Positions 53,980-62,932 of a stretch of 64,000 bases of DNA are shown piece by piece. A program made the translations under genes and the position numbers. Source of the stretch: Thermoplasmata archaeon (lineage in GTDB: Archaea > Thermoplasmatota > Thermoplasmata > Thermoplasmatales > Thermoplasmataceae). The stretch is taken from positions 100,483-164,482 of the forward strand of contig JAJZXP010000301.1 of NCBI GenBank assembly GCA_021806345.1. Reading direction: 5' to 3'. Within the stretch, counting starts at the first letter, position 1; every line of letters starts with the position of its first letter. A model generated the notes under the pieces. The model saw nothing but the letters and a program-made list of their open reading frames with translations, did no database searches and was not told the DNA's origin.

Positions 53980-54453
53980 ATGCCTAAGGTTTCAGTAATA
54001 ATGGGAAGTCAGTCGGATTATGAGGTAATGAAAGAAGCTATTGAAACGGTAAAATTTTTTCAGGTGGACTGCGAAAGCAAAGTCGTTTCAGCACATAGGA
54101 CACCTAAACTTATGTATGATTTTGCAGATAAGGCAAGTGCACGCGGAATCGAAGTAATAATCGCAGGAGCAGGGGGTTCTGCGCACCTTCCCGGAATGGT
54201 TGCTGCAATAACAAATTTACCCGTTATAGGAGTGCCTGTGATGACAAAAGCCCTGAAGGGCATTGATTCTCTGCTTTCAATAGTTCAAATGCCTTCGGGC
54301 ATACCCGTTGCAACTGTTGCCATAAATAATGCAAAAAATGCCGGATTACTGGCAATCAGGATACTGTCGCTCAAATATCCAGAGTTGGCATTCAAGATGA
54401 GAAATTATATGGAAGCAGAGAGGGAAATGGTTGAAAACACAAGATTACCATAA
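53980..54453 (+). CDS. purE: N5-carboxyaminoimidazole ribonucleotide mutase PurE
   Basis: Class I PurE, paired with PurK in purine synthesis. Motifs [14 protein letters not shown] (4-), [14 protein letters not shown] with the catalytic His, [12 protein letters not shown] and GVPV. 157 residues from ATG 53980, the start favoured by TATA at 20-29 bases; GTG 53968 is an alternative. Overlaps purK. Confidence 0.93.
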   Translation: MPKVSVIMGSQSDYEVMKEAIETVKFFQVDCESKVVSAHRTPKLMYDFADKASARGIEVIIAGAGGSAHLPGMVAAITNLPVIGVPVMTKALKGIDSLLSIVQMPSGIPVATVAINNAKNAGLLAIRILSLKYPELAFKMRNYMEAEREMVENTRLP

Positions 54454-55543
54454 GACAATTGGAATAGCTGGGGCGGGACAACTTGGACAAATGATGATTC
54501 TGGAATCAAGAGGACTGCCATTAAAGTTCAATGTGTATTGCGAAAGCCCGAACGATCCTGCAGCTAAACTGGCGGACAAGGTATTTGGCCCAGAAAATTA
54601 TAAAGAATTCGTAAATGAAAGTGATGTAGTAACTTTTGAGTTCGAACATATCAATCCAAAACTGATAAACTACGCAGAAAGCAAGGGCAAACTTAGACCC
54701 TCATACAAGTCAGTTGCACTGAAGATGGAAAGGCATAAAGAGAAGGAATTTCTAAGGGGCAATAATTTTCCAGTAGGCGATTTTATTATCGCGAACGGTG
54801 GAAAAGAGGCATTATTAAATTCAAGAAAATGGGAAAAATTTGTTATAAAAACATCCACAGGTGGATACGATGGAAAGGGGCAGTATTACTGGAATGACTT
54901 AAAAGAATTCCCAGAGTCTTCGGATGAAATCTTCGTTGTTGAAAAATTCATTCAGTTTCAATATGAAGCGTCCATAATATGCGCAAGGGATATTCAACAT
55001 AAAATTTATTTTTTTGAGCCTTCCTTTAACTACAACAGGAAGGGAATTCTAATCAGTAATATAGCACCGCTTGACGATAAAAAGGTAACTGAAAGAATAA
55101 AGGAAATATCAAGAGACTTACTGAATGCTTTGGAGTATATTGGGGTCATGGGAATAGAATTCTTTATCACAGAGGATGGGCCAATAATAAATGAATACGC
55201 TCCAAGGGTACACAATACCGGGCACCACACTTTGATGGGAAGCTCGATTTCACAGTTTGAATTCCACATCAGGGCAGTCGCGAATTTGCCCATGTTCAAA
55301 CCGGAGACCTATAGACCATCTGGTATTGTGAACATAATTGGAATTAATTTAAGCGAAGAACAACTGACTGAAATACTCTCTCTAGGAAATACTAGGGTGT
55401 ATGACTATGGAAAATCTCCCGTTAAGAGGAAGAGGAAAATGGGTCACGTCTGTATTACTGCAAACAGCAATGATGAGCTCCGAGAGACCCAGAAAAGGGT
55501 AATCACGATCTTGTACGAAGCAGGGATTGACAATTTTATATAA
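54431..55543 (+). CDS. purK: N5-carboxyaminoimidazole ribonucleotide synthase PurK
   Basis: ATP-grasp enzyme carboxylating [15 protein letters not shown] near the N-terminus, [24 protein letters not shown] (ATP-grasp loop), [25 protein letters not shown] as the metal/ATP block. 370 residues. The only reasonable start is TTG 54431, overlapping purE by 23 bases. Confidence 0.93.
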   Translation: MKTQDYHKTIGIAGAGQLGQMMILESRGLPLKFNVYCESPNDPAAKLADKVFGPENYKEFVNESDVVTFEFEHINPKLINYAESKGKLRPSYKSVALKMERHKEKEFLRGNNFPVGDFIIANGGKEALLNSRKWEKFVIKTSTGGYDGKGQYYWNDLKEFPESSDEIFVVEKFIQFQYEASIICARDIQHKIYFFEPSFNYNRKGILISNIAPLDDKKVTERIKEISRDLLNALEYIGVMGIEFFITEDGPIINEYAPRVHNTGHHTLMGSSISQFEFHIRAVANLPMFKPETYRPSGIVNIIGINLSEEQLTEILSLGNTRVYDYGKSPVKRKRKMGHVCITANSNDELRETQKRVITILYEAGIDNFI

Positions 55544-55612
55544 TTTTTAAAATGTGTATAAAAAACCAGTTTTCTTTGGTCAATATTATAAAGCAGCCCT
55601 AGATTTCTTGCC

Positions 55613-57979
55613 ATGGTTGAAGAGGAACCATCAGGTTTTCCAGGAATACCTCCAAGATGGACTTCGAGCGCAAAGGAAGGAGTTGGAACGGCAATGGAAA
55701 GAAGTTCCAAAATTCATTTTACTATTTCACATGGCATCTTAAACGAGGTTTATTACCCCGGATTGGACACAGCCCAAATCAGGGATCAGGAACTTCTGAT
55801 TGTGGGAAACCAAAAATTTTTTGAAGAGAAAAGAGACACAATTCATAATATCGAAACCATCAGATCGGGAATTCCAAGTTATATCATTCACAATGAAGAA
55901 AAGGATGGATCTTTTAAAATTGAAAAGACAATTTTTGTGGATGGTGAGAACGATGTTCTTGTTCAGCACGTGATATTTAGGAATAAGAGCAATATGAATC
56001 TCGACTTATACACACTAATTTCACCCCATATCAATAATGGAGGATCTCAAAATACCTCTTGGATAGGGGAATATAAAGGAAAAAAGTTTCAATTTGCATC
56101 AAAGGACGGCACATATCTTGCCCTTTATTCCGATCAATGTCAAGGTGAAATGAGCTGTGGCTATTCAGGGTATTCTGACGGCTGGCAGGATTTAAAGCAC
56201 AATTTTAAGCTCACCACACACTTTGAGAGCGCAAAAAACGGGAATACCGCCATCACTGGAAAAGTAACACCAGAAAATAATGGTAGCTTTGATATTTTCA
56301 TAGCATTTGGAAGCAGTCCAGAAGAGGCTGCCCTGAAAACCATAAGATCAAAAAATCTAGGATGGGAAAATGCATTAAAGAATTATAACCAGAAATGGAA
56401 CGCATATAGAATAACCGTTTCGAAAAATAAACTTCTTAGCAACAAAACGAAAAAAAGATCTCTCGAGGACCTAAGTCTGCTCGTACTTCGTAGCCATATT
56501 TCAAAGGAGCCACTGGCAGGAGGATTGATTGCCAGTCTTTCCATACCCTGGGGGTTCAGCAAAGGTGATGACGATCTTGGCGGATACCATCTAATATGGG
56601 CAAGAGACATGGTAGAGGCTGCTCAGGGGTTGATTCTTATGGGGGACATTAAAGGGGCGGTAGAGGCACTTAGGTTTTTGCAATCAACTCAGGAAGAAGA
56701 TGGACACTGGCCACAAAATATGTGGTTAAACGGGACTCCCTACTGGAAAGGCTTGCAAATGGATGAAACTGCTTTTCCCCTAATTCTTCTTCACGACCTA
56801 TGGAAAAGAGGTCACATAGATTTGGTAGATTTTAAGGAAATGCTGTTGAGAGCTGTCAATTTCATTCTCGCCAATGGACCTGTAACAGATCAGGACAGAT
56901 GGGAAGAGGATGGCGGCTATTCTGCCTTTACAATCACAGTGGAAATTACAGCACTCAATAAAGCTTCAGAAATGGCAGATAATCTCGGTTTGAAAATGAT
57001 TTCTGATTTCTCTCAGGAATTGGCAGATATCTACCTGACTAATATGGACAAATGGTTATACAGAACAAACACAGAACTTTCCAGGAAATATGCAGTACAG
57101 GGTCATTATGTAAGGATATCTCAATCAGATCAGGATGAAGATGGATTCATTCCGATTAAGAACAGACCGTGGTCCGCTAACATGATGAATGTACAGGAAG
57201 TCGTGAGCACAGGATCGTTATCAATGGTCAGGTTCGGTTTGAAGAGTCCAAATGATCAAAATATTTTGAACACCATTAAAATCATTGATGGAGAATTACT
57301 GGTTGAAACTCCAAACGGCCCAGTCTGGCACAGATACACCAATGATGGTTACGGTGAGCATAATGAAGGTTCTCCATTTGACGGAACGGGGCATGGAAGA
57401 GGCTGGCCACTGCTTACAGGTGAAAGAGCCAATTATGAAATTTCAGCGGGAAATCTTCAGAAAGCAGAATATCTTCTAAAATCAATGGAAAACTTTGCGA
57501 ACTTGGGAGGTATGATACCTGAACAAGTTTGGGATTCAGAAGATATCGCGGAAAGAGGATTGTTCAAGGGTAAACCATCAGGTTCTGCTATGCCACTCGT
57601 ATGGGCACACGCTGAGTATCTGAAAACCTGCTGGGGGATAGAGAACGGAAGGCCATATGATCAGGATCAGAACATACTAGAAAGATATGTCAATAAAAAA
57701 TTGAATTCAGGAAAGGACCTGTGGTCTTTCAGGAATAAAACTAAAAGGTCGCATGGAAAGGAGGCAATAATAATTGTTGCCAGGACAGATTTTTTCCTGA
57801 GGTTCACTAAAAACAACTGGATGACATATGAAGACACGAACAGTCAGAAAGTCCTTCAAGAAGTGCACTACGTGGAGGTAGATACGAAGGAAATGAAAGA
57901 AGGTGATAAGCTTGAATTTACGTTTTATTGGAAAATCTCAAGTAACTGGGAGGCAGAAAATTTCCATATTCTATTCTGA
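55613..57979 (+). CDS. Glycoside hydrolase family 15 glucoamylase, cytoplasmic
   Basis: Releases glucose from alpha-1,4-glucans. N-terminal beta-sandwich (1-270; IPPRWTSSAKEGVGTAM, GLDTAQIRDQEL) and C-terminal (alpha/alpha)6 barrel. General acid Glu in QMDETAFP (about 385) and general base Glu in IPEQVWDSED (about 637). No signal peptide, so intracellular glycogen or maltodextrin breakdown is likely. Some Thermoplasma GH15 proteins are trehalases, a possible alternative. TATA AATATTATAA (55581-55590) is 23-32 bases before ATG 55613. The 3' end overlaps the convergent MFS gene by nine bases. Confidence 0.87.
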   Translation: MVEEEPSGFPGIPPRWTSSAKEGVGTAMERSSKIHFTISHGILNEVYYPGLDTAQIRDQELLIVGNQKFFEEKRDTIHNIETIRSGIPSYIIHNEEKDGSFKIEKTIFVDGENDVLVQHVIFRNKSNMNLDLYTLISPHINNGGSQNTSWIGEYKGKKFQFASKDGTYLALYSDQCQGEMSCGYSGYSDGWQDLKHNFKLTTHFESAKNGNTAITGKVTPENNGSFDIFIAFGSSPEEAALKTIRSKNLGWENALKNYNQKWNAYRITVSKNKLLSNKTKKRSLEDLSLLVLRSHISKEPLAGGLIASLSIPWGFSKGDDDLGGYHLIWARDMVEAAQGLILMGDIKGAVEALRFLQSTQEEDGHWPQNMWLNGTPYWKGLQMDETAFPLILLHDLWKRGHIDLVDFKEMLLRAVNFILANGPVTDQDRWEEDGGYSAFTITVEITALNKASEMADNLGLKMISDFSQELADIYLTNMDKWLYRTNTELSRKYAVQGHYVRISQSDQDEDGFIPIKNRPWSANMMNVQEVVSTGSLSMVRFGLKSPNDQNILNTIKIIDGELLVETPNGPVWHRYTNDGYGEHNEGSPFDGTGHGRGWPLLTGERANYEISAGNLQKAEYLLKSMENFANLGGMIPEQVWDSEDIAERGLFKGKPSGSAMPLVWAHAEYLKTCWGIENGRPYDQDQNILERYVNKKLNSGKDLWSFRNKTKRSHGKEAIIIVARTDFFLRFTKNNWMTYEDTNSQKVLQEVHYVEVDTKEMKEGDKLEFTFYWKISSNWEAENFHILF

Positions 57980-59314
57980 AATTTTTTCTGTTTTTGAAGA
58001 GTTGGGTTCACGATTTAAATTAATTTTACTTTTATTTAATACAAAACTGCCTACAAATCCTATTCCTACCATAAGTGAGGCAATCAGAAAATCTCCAGTG
58101 TAACCGAAGCTTGTCACAATAAATCCTGAGATAAATGCGCCAAGTATCTGCCCTGAGCCGAGAATTGAATTATAATAGCCAATAGCTCTTCCTCTTGTGT
58201 TCTTATCTGCTAATTTAGTCACCTTTGTAATCTGCGTTATTCCAATAAAACTCCAGACGAAGCCCATTGCACCATAAACCAGAACAACAATTATCATAAA
58301 TCCAAATGATACCAATCCAAGAAAAGGAATAATACTGGTCAGCGAAAAGACAACCATTCTAATTATCAGGGGTATGTATATGGCTTTTTCCAGGCTAAGT
58401 CTTCGAATATACCCACTTGCCATGTTAAAGGAAACAACCGAAAATGCACTGTTCAGCAAGTACATAGTATAAACCACTCCCTCTGAGGCATGGTAATTTT
58501 CTATCAAAAAAACAGGATATGGTGTAAAATATGTTTGAAAACCCACCATTAAGAAACCGCTTAGCAATAGGTACAACCATAAATCTCGTCCAATCTTTAC
58601 CCCTTTTTTCCTTCCAAATAGCTTTATTACGTGAATAACGTAGGAAGGAGCATATCTTGTTCTTTCAAATGTCCTGATTGAAAAGAGACCAGACAGGGAC
58701 GATCTTTTTACCTTAACCTTTGATTCTCTTAACAGGAAGAAAGCCAGGAAAAATGCTACGAGATATATGAGCGATCCCATAAGATAGATGTCCTTTAAAG
58801 TTGAAACAGAAGAGGAGTCATTTAAGACTATAATTAGTCCTAGCGTTAATCCTCCTACGGTTCCAATTGTCGATATTGCACTGAACACAGATACCGTTTT
58901 GGCCCATTGACTTTCATGTTCATTTTCAATTACCAGTAGAGTCGAAACCGGCACGGATGCCATTGAGAAAAACTGGAAGAGGACAAGAATCCCAATATAG
59001 GAATAAATCGTGTTTGTGAAGATTATAAAGAGTAGAGAAATGAATGACCCAAAAAATCCAATAAGAACGAATATTTTTCTCTTCATCACATTATCAGAAA
59101 TATTTCCCCAAAGGATAAGGGCAAGTACTGATGACAGGGATGAAAGTGAGGATGCTATCCCCACGAACACGACTCCTCTGTGAAAATAAAATGAGATAAA
59201 TAGTGGTATCATCGGAGTTAATACACCTCCTGACACATTGGAAAATATGTAGGACAGATACCAGAGTCTCCATCTGGGACTTTGGCTAACTGGAGATAAT
59301 TCCGACTCCACCAT
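57971..59314 (-). CDS. Major facilitator superfamily transporter
   Basis: 447 residues with about 12 membrane helices and a central loop (about 205-240, KVKVKRSSLSG). MFS motif-A-like ILWGNISDNVMKRK follows helix 2, and a related GYIRRLSLEKA lies in the second half. Substrate unknown; proximity to the glucoamylase suggests a sugar but they are convergent, not co-transcribed. ATG 59314 with a palindrome over its TATA box. Confidence 0.83.
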   Translation of the reverse strand: MVESELSPVSQSPRWRLWYLSYIFSNVSGGVLTPMIPLFISFYFHRGVVFVGIASSLSSLSSVLALILWGNISDNVMKRKIFVLIGFFGSFISLLFIIFTNTIYSYIGILVLFQFFSMASVPVSTLLVIENEHESQWAKTVSVFSAISTIGTVGGLTLGLIIVLNDSSSVSTLKDIYLMGSLIYLVAFFLAFFLLRESKVKVKRSSLSGLFSIRTFERTRYAPSYVIHVIKLFGRKKGVKIGRDLWLYLLLSGFLMVGFQTYFTPYPVFLIENYHASEGVVYTMYLLNSAFSVVSFNMASGYIRRLSLEKAIYIPLIIRMVVFSLTSIIPFLGLVSFGFMIIVVLVYGAMGFVWSFIGITQITKVTKLADKNTRGRAIGYYNSILGSGQILGAFISGFIVTSFGYTGDFLIASLMVGIGFVGSFVLNKSKINLNREPNSSKTEKISE

Positions 59315-59343
59315 AGGGGGGCACTTTTCAAAGGATTTCTTTC

Positions 59344-59362
59344 ATGGTATAAATATTACCAT
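59344..59362. promoter_or_regulatory. Palindrome ATGGTA-N7-TACCAT over the MFS TATA box
   Basis: Perfect 6-7-6 inverted repeat whose A/T centre (TAAATAT) is itself the TATA element, about 35-43 bases before ATG 59314. A repressor bound here would exclude TBP. The cognate regulator is not identifiable. Confidence 0.5.
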
Positions 59363-59781
59363 AATTCATGGGTGATTTCCCTAAATTTTTCAATTTTAAT
59401 ATTCAGTGTAATTCTATCCTGGCAAATTTCTCAGAATAAAAAATAACTGCAGGCACTCAATCACGGTGTATCTTCTGAAAGCCTGTTCTTCGATGTTTTT
59501 GATAAATCTGCTTTATTTAGTATGTATAGAAATTTTCATCGTGAATCTGTTCGCTCTCATCTGAATTGACTTTGCTTTGGTCCACAAGAAGTTTAGAACC
59601 ATAGGTTGCCCTTAAACACGTTTCGATAGGTTTTTTGAAGACTCGAACACTATTTCCTCAATTTTGACATAATCTGATTGATAAATCGTAAATATGAGAA
59701 TTCCGTGCGAATGATAGGAAAGGCAATTTTCTAACTCGCGTAGTCAGAAAACTTTTTTATTCTTACCATATTTTCCGTATA
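59363..59781. other. 419-base intergenic region without a gene
   Basis: Between the MFS promoter and the CruF-like gene. TATA-like CTTTTTTATTC (59752-59762) probably serves the right-hand gene. No frame with a family match and no tRNA-like fold was seen. Confidence 0.4.
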
Positions 59782-60525
59782 TTGGATAAAACTAAAATCG
59801 CATGGACGGTGTCCTTCGCCTATATTGCATATCTATTTGTTGGCCAAATTCCATTTTTAAAGAATCTTTCAGCCTTTTCAACGCTTAATGTATCTTTGCT
59901 ATTGCTGGTCAGTTATGCAATCAGTACAGTTCTATTAATGGGAGTAAAACAATCTGGCAAATTCTTCATTATTGCGGGAGTAGTAGGATCATTGCTTGAG
60001 CTTTTAAGTCTCCGAACAGGGATACCATTTGGAAATTATTATTACACAGTCGGGCTGGGACCGCTCATAGGCCCAATGCCAATATTTATCCCATTATTGT
60101 GGGCCTCGTTGAGTTTCTATGCTTATGAAGCAGGGAAAAACATTGCAATGCCGTTTCTATTAGTATCACTGGACCTTTCATTTGATCCAAGATTCTCTGG
60201 CAGACTTTGGGTTTGGACCTCGTCAACACAGTACTTTGGAGACCCATGGACTAACTTTGTTGGATGGTTTGTCACTGCAACAATTATTTCCACTATTTTC
60301 TATTTCTTCAAAATTGGCAGAGGAAGTACTGATATTAGAGCCATTTTATTCATAGTGCTATTTGGCATCGATAATTGCATCTCTGATCTCTATGATAAAC
60401 TGGTAGGCCCAGCAATAATATCATTTTTAATATTTTTAATCATATTGGTCACATATATGTTAGGGAGGAAATCTGAAAAAATAGGTGCATTTTACAGTAT
60501 CTCCAATGGTAAGGAAACAATTTGA
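59782..60525 (+). CDS. Carotenoid biosynthesis membrane protein (CruF/DUF422-like)
   Basis: Integral membrane protein, about 7 helices, of the family containing CruF and haloarchaeal bisanhydrobacterioruberin hydratase. Family blocks: LLELLSLRTGIPFGNYYYT, the DLSFDPRFSGRLWVW segment and YFGDPWTNFVGWF, carrying the conserved acidic and Trp residues. 247 residues. Starts at TTG 59782 (next L-D-K-T... read as M-D-K-T). No phytoene synthase or desaturase is nearby, so the substrate is uncertain. Confidence 0.78.
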   Translation: MDKTKIAWTVSFAYIAYLFVGQIPFLKNLSAFSTLNVSLLLLVSYAISTVLLMGVKQSGKFFIIAGVVGSLLELLSLRTGIPFGNYYYTVGLGPLIGPMPIFIPLLWASLSFYAYEAGKNIAMPFLLVSLDLSFDPRFSGRLWVWTSSTQYFGDPWTNFVGWFVTATIISTIFYFFKIGRGSTDIRAILFIVLFGIDNCISDLYDKLVGPAIISFLIFLIILVTYMLGRKSEKIGAFYSISNGKETI

Positions 60526-60605
60526 TGCTTCTTTTTTGAATTATCGCTTATTGAACTCAAGAAAAGCACTATTTAAATGGTTAAACAAAGGATTTATCCA
60601 TCAAG

Positions 60606-61877
60606 TCACAGTTTGTAAATCTTTTTAGATTCCTCATAAATTTGATTCATGAATTTTGGATCTGCGATTGTAACCATTTCTTCTACACGTTCCTTTATGC
60701 TTTTCCCTCTCAAATCTGCAACTCCATGCTCTGTAACAACAAATTGGACATGATTTCTTGTTGTAGTTACGCCAGATCCTACTTTGAGGGTTGGCACAAT
60801 CTTACTTTCACCAGAATTGGTCTTAGATCTTATGGCAATAATTGACTTACCGCCCTGAGAGAGGGATGCCCCTCTTACAAAATCCATCTGCCCTCCTACA
60901 CCTGAAATAATTCTCGGTCCAACCGATTCTGCTGAAATCTGTCCTGTCACATCAACTTCAACCGCAGAATTAATGGAATGAGTAAGCGAGTTTTTCCTTA
61001 TAATGGATGTATCGTTTGTGTATTCCACACTTTTCATTTGAATCAAAGGATTTTCATCAAGAAAGTCGTACAATTTCTGTTCTCCCTTACTGAATGTTGC
61101 TACAACTTGATATCTATCTGTATTTTTATAGCAATTGTCAACAGCACCGGAAAGAACCAAATCCATCATACCATCGGAAAACAGTTCAGTGTGAATCCCG
61201 AGATGCTTTCTGTCTTTGAGAGCCACCATGGCTGCATCTGGAATTCTTCCTATTCCAGATTGAATTGTAGCTTCATTCGGAATAAGTTTAGCTACGTTCA
61301 TTCCGATTTTCTCATCTGCAGAATCCCTCTCCTCTCTCTTGCTCTCTACCGGTTTCTGACTGCATTTTAAATAATAATCAACCATGTTTGTTGAAATTAT
61401 CGAGTCTCCGAATGTTTTCGGTATAAGGTCGTTAAACTGGGCCACCACGATTTTGCTTAGTTCAACTGCTACCTTTGTTGCTTCAACTGTTGGTCCAAGG
61501 CTGACAAATCCTCTTCTGTCTGGTGTTGTTGTGTTAATCAATGAGACATCAGGCTTGACGTGGTTTCTGAGGAACCATGGTATCTCTGATAAAAACATTG
61601 GAATGTACTGAGTTCTCCCAATCTCAACGGCTTTTCTGGCGTTCTTTCCCACAAAAAGAGAGTAATCGATTAGACCCTTTGGCAATGGGACAGATGGATC
61701 GAATAGAAAAACTCCACCTCCAAGTTCAATATGATAAAGGGAAAGATCCATTTCATTCGAAAGTGATTCTTTAAGCATATCTAACAGAAATAACGGAGTT
61801 GAGGCGGAACCCTGTACATAAATTCTTCTTGCTCCTTGTATAACATTCTTGAAATTAAGGTCACTTATTTCTTCCAT
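60606..61877 (-). CDS. Acetyl-CoA hydrolase/transferase family CoA-transferase
   Basis: Class I-type CoA-transferase of the Cat1/4-hydroxybutyrate CoA-transferase family. The glutamate forming the CoA thioester is E231 (GIHTELFSDGMMDL). Also QSGIGRIPDAAM, SGVGGQMDFVRGA and the C-terminal VTEHGVADLRGKS. 423 residues. Candidate activities: acetate/succinate or 4-hydroxybutyrate CoA transfer, or acyl-CoA hydrolysis. Monocistronic. Confidence 0.87.
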   Translation of the reverse strand: MEEISDLNFKNVIQGARRIYVQGSASTPLFLLDMLKESLSNEMDLSLYHIELGGGVFLFDPSVPLPKGLIDYSLFVGKNARKAVEIGRTQYIPMFLSEIPWFLRNHVKPDVSLINTTTPDRRGFVSLGPTVEATKVAVELSKIVVAQFNDLIPKTFGDSIISTNMVDYYLKCSQKPVESKREERDSADEKIGMNVAKLIPNEATIQSGIGRIPDAAMVALKDRKHLGIHTELFSDGMMDLVLSGAVDNCYKNTDRYQVVATFSKGEQKLYDFLDENPLIQMKSVEYTNDTSIIRKNSLTHSINSAVEVDVTGQISAESVGPRIISGVGGQMDFVRGASLSQGGKSIIAIRSKTNSGESKIVPTLKVGSGVTTTRNHVQFVVTEHGVADLRGKSIKERVEEMVTIADPKFMNQIYEESKKIYKL

Positions 61878-62003
61878 GTGACAGTAATAATCTTGACTCT
61901 TATTATTTTAAGTGAACATAACGAATTAGGTTAGTTAAATCCAGATTACTATATAATAAACTTAATAATGAAACTATTTTAATGGGACAGGAATCATAAT
62001 GTC

Positions 62004-62474
62004 GTGAGTTCGGAAACAGAAAAAGCGCAGGAAATTGACCATAGAAAGATAGCTGCCAGCCTCTTCAATAAAACTTGGGACCTTTTAGAAAAAGGACGAA
62101 ATTCAGATGAGGACGACTTGATGATCAGTATGAGCCATGCCTCTCTGTATCACTGGAAGGTTGTTGGTGGAAAAAAACAAGAAGCAACAGGAAACTGGAT
62201 CATTTCCAGAGTTTACTCGACACTTAAGATGCCGGAGTCCGCGATATATCATGGCGAAAGGTGTCTCAAGATAACGGAGACAAGCAATTTAGGTAGTTTT
62301 GATTTAGGTTTTGCATATGAGTCTCTATCAAGGGCGTATTTGGTTTCAGGGAATAAAGAGGTCTCATCTAAATATTTGAAACTAGCATTAGACCAGTGCT
62401 CTCTCTTAAAGGAAAAGGAGGATAAGGAGTGGCTGGAAACAAATCTAAAACAAATCAAAGCATTTTTAGATTAA
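62004..62474 (+). CDS. Hypothetical TPR-like helical protein
   Basis: A 156-residue all-helical protein. Repeats such as GNWIISRVYSTLKMPESAIYHGERCLKI and GFAYESLSRAYLVSGNKEVSSKYLKLAL (two TPR-like hairpins) suggest a protein-interaction role; nothing more specific is recognisable. The start is GTG 62004. TATA-like ACTATATAATAAAC lies at about 61950-61962, so a short leader is expected. Confidence 0.6.
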   Translation: MSSETEKAQEIDHRKIAASLFNKTWDLLEKGRNSDEDDLMISMSHASLYHWKVVGGKKQEATGNWIISRVYSTLKMPESAIYHGERCLKITETSNLGSFDLGFAYESLSRAYLVSGNKEVSSKYLKLALDQCSLLKEKEDKEWLETNLKQIKAFLD

Positions 62475-62535
62475 TTTATTTGGATTTTAACATTTGAATC
62501 GCTGATTATGAAAAATTGACAATATACTGGACACA

Positions 62536-62850
62536 TCATTGAAGGTACGTTATTTTGATCTTTGTGGTATCTTTCATTTCTTTATCGTAGACTTTGAAGT
62601 CTCCATCCCTAGTAATAAAATCCATCTTTGAACTCGTCGACCTGGATATCGTATAAGCATAGGAAATATGCAATAAATCAAGAGTGTGCACTGGCACTTT
62701 GACCGAAAGTTCCATCGCCAATGCAGCGATGTTATTCTATATCTCCATTGGCGTTTCAATTTTCGTCCTGAAAAGACCTGCTTGGGGCAGTTTATCTAAG
62801 AACCTGTATGTGTGGCCATCAAACCGCAATTGTATGGTCTCTTTTGCCAT
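62536..62850 (-). pseudogene. PIN-domain (VapC-like) gene remnant with an in-frame TAG
   Basis: From ATG 62850 one frame runs to TGA at 62536 but is interrupted by TAG at 62737-62739 (codon 38). The part after the stop carries a PIN-type C-terminal half: VHTLDLLHISYA, then DFITRDGDFKVYD, matching the D-x-L-H-x-x-x-A and TRD-x-D-F motifs. The N-terminal part lacks the first PIN aspartate (DTN/DTS), so it is 5'-decayed as well. It begins ten bases beyond the 3' end of tRNA-Thr. No antitoxin gene is seen. Alternative: two short independent frames. Confidence 0.5.
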
Positions 62851-62859
62851 TACTAACCA

Positions 62860-62932
62860 AGCCACTGGAGGGATTTGAACCCCCGACCTGCTGATTACGA
62901 ATCAGCTGCTCTACCAACTAAGCCACAGTGGC
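62860..62932 (-). tRNA. tRNA-Thr (anticodon CGT)
   Basis: Minus-strand cloverleaf: acceptor GCCACTG/CAGTGGC, D arm GCTT...GAGC, anticodon stem GCTGA/TCAGC around loop TTCGTAA (anticodon CGT, reads ACG), T stem GGGGG/CCCTC (one G-T pair) with loop TTCAAAT, discriminator T. No intron or CCA. Its first 38 bases also encode the C-terminus and stop codon of the DUF1015 gene. Confidence 0.95.

Noticed and set aside
62684..62878. Plus-strand 64-codon frame opposite the PIN remnant
   Set aside because: It is antisense to the PIN motifs and part of the tRNA-Thr gene.
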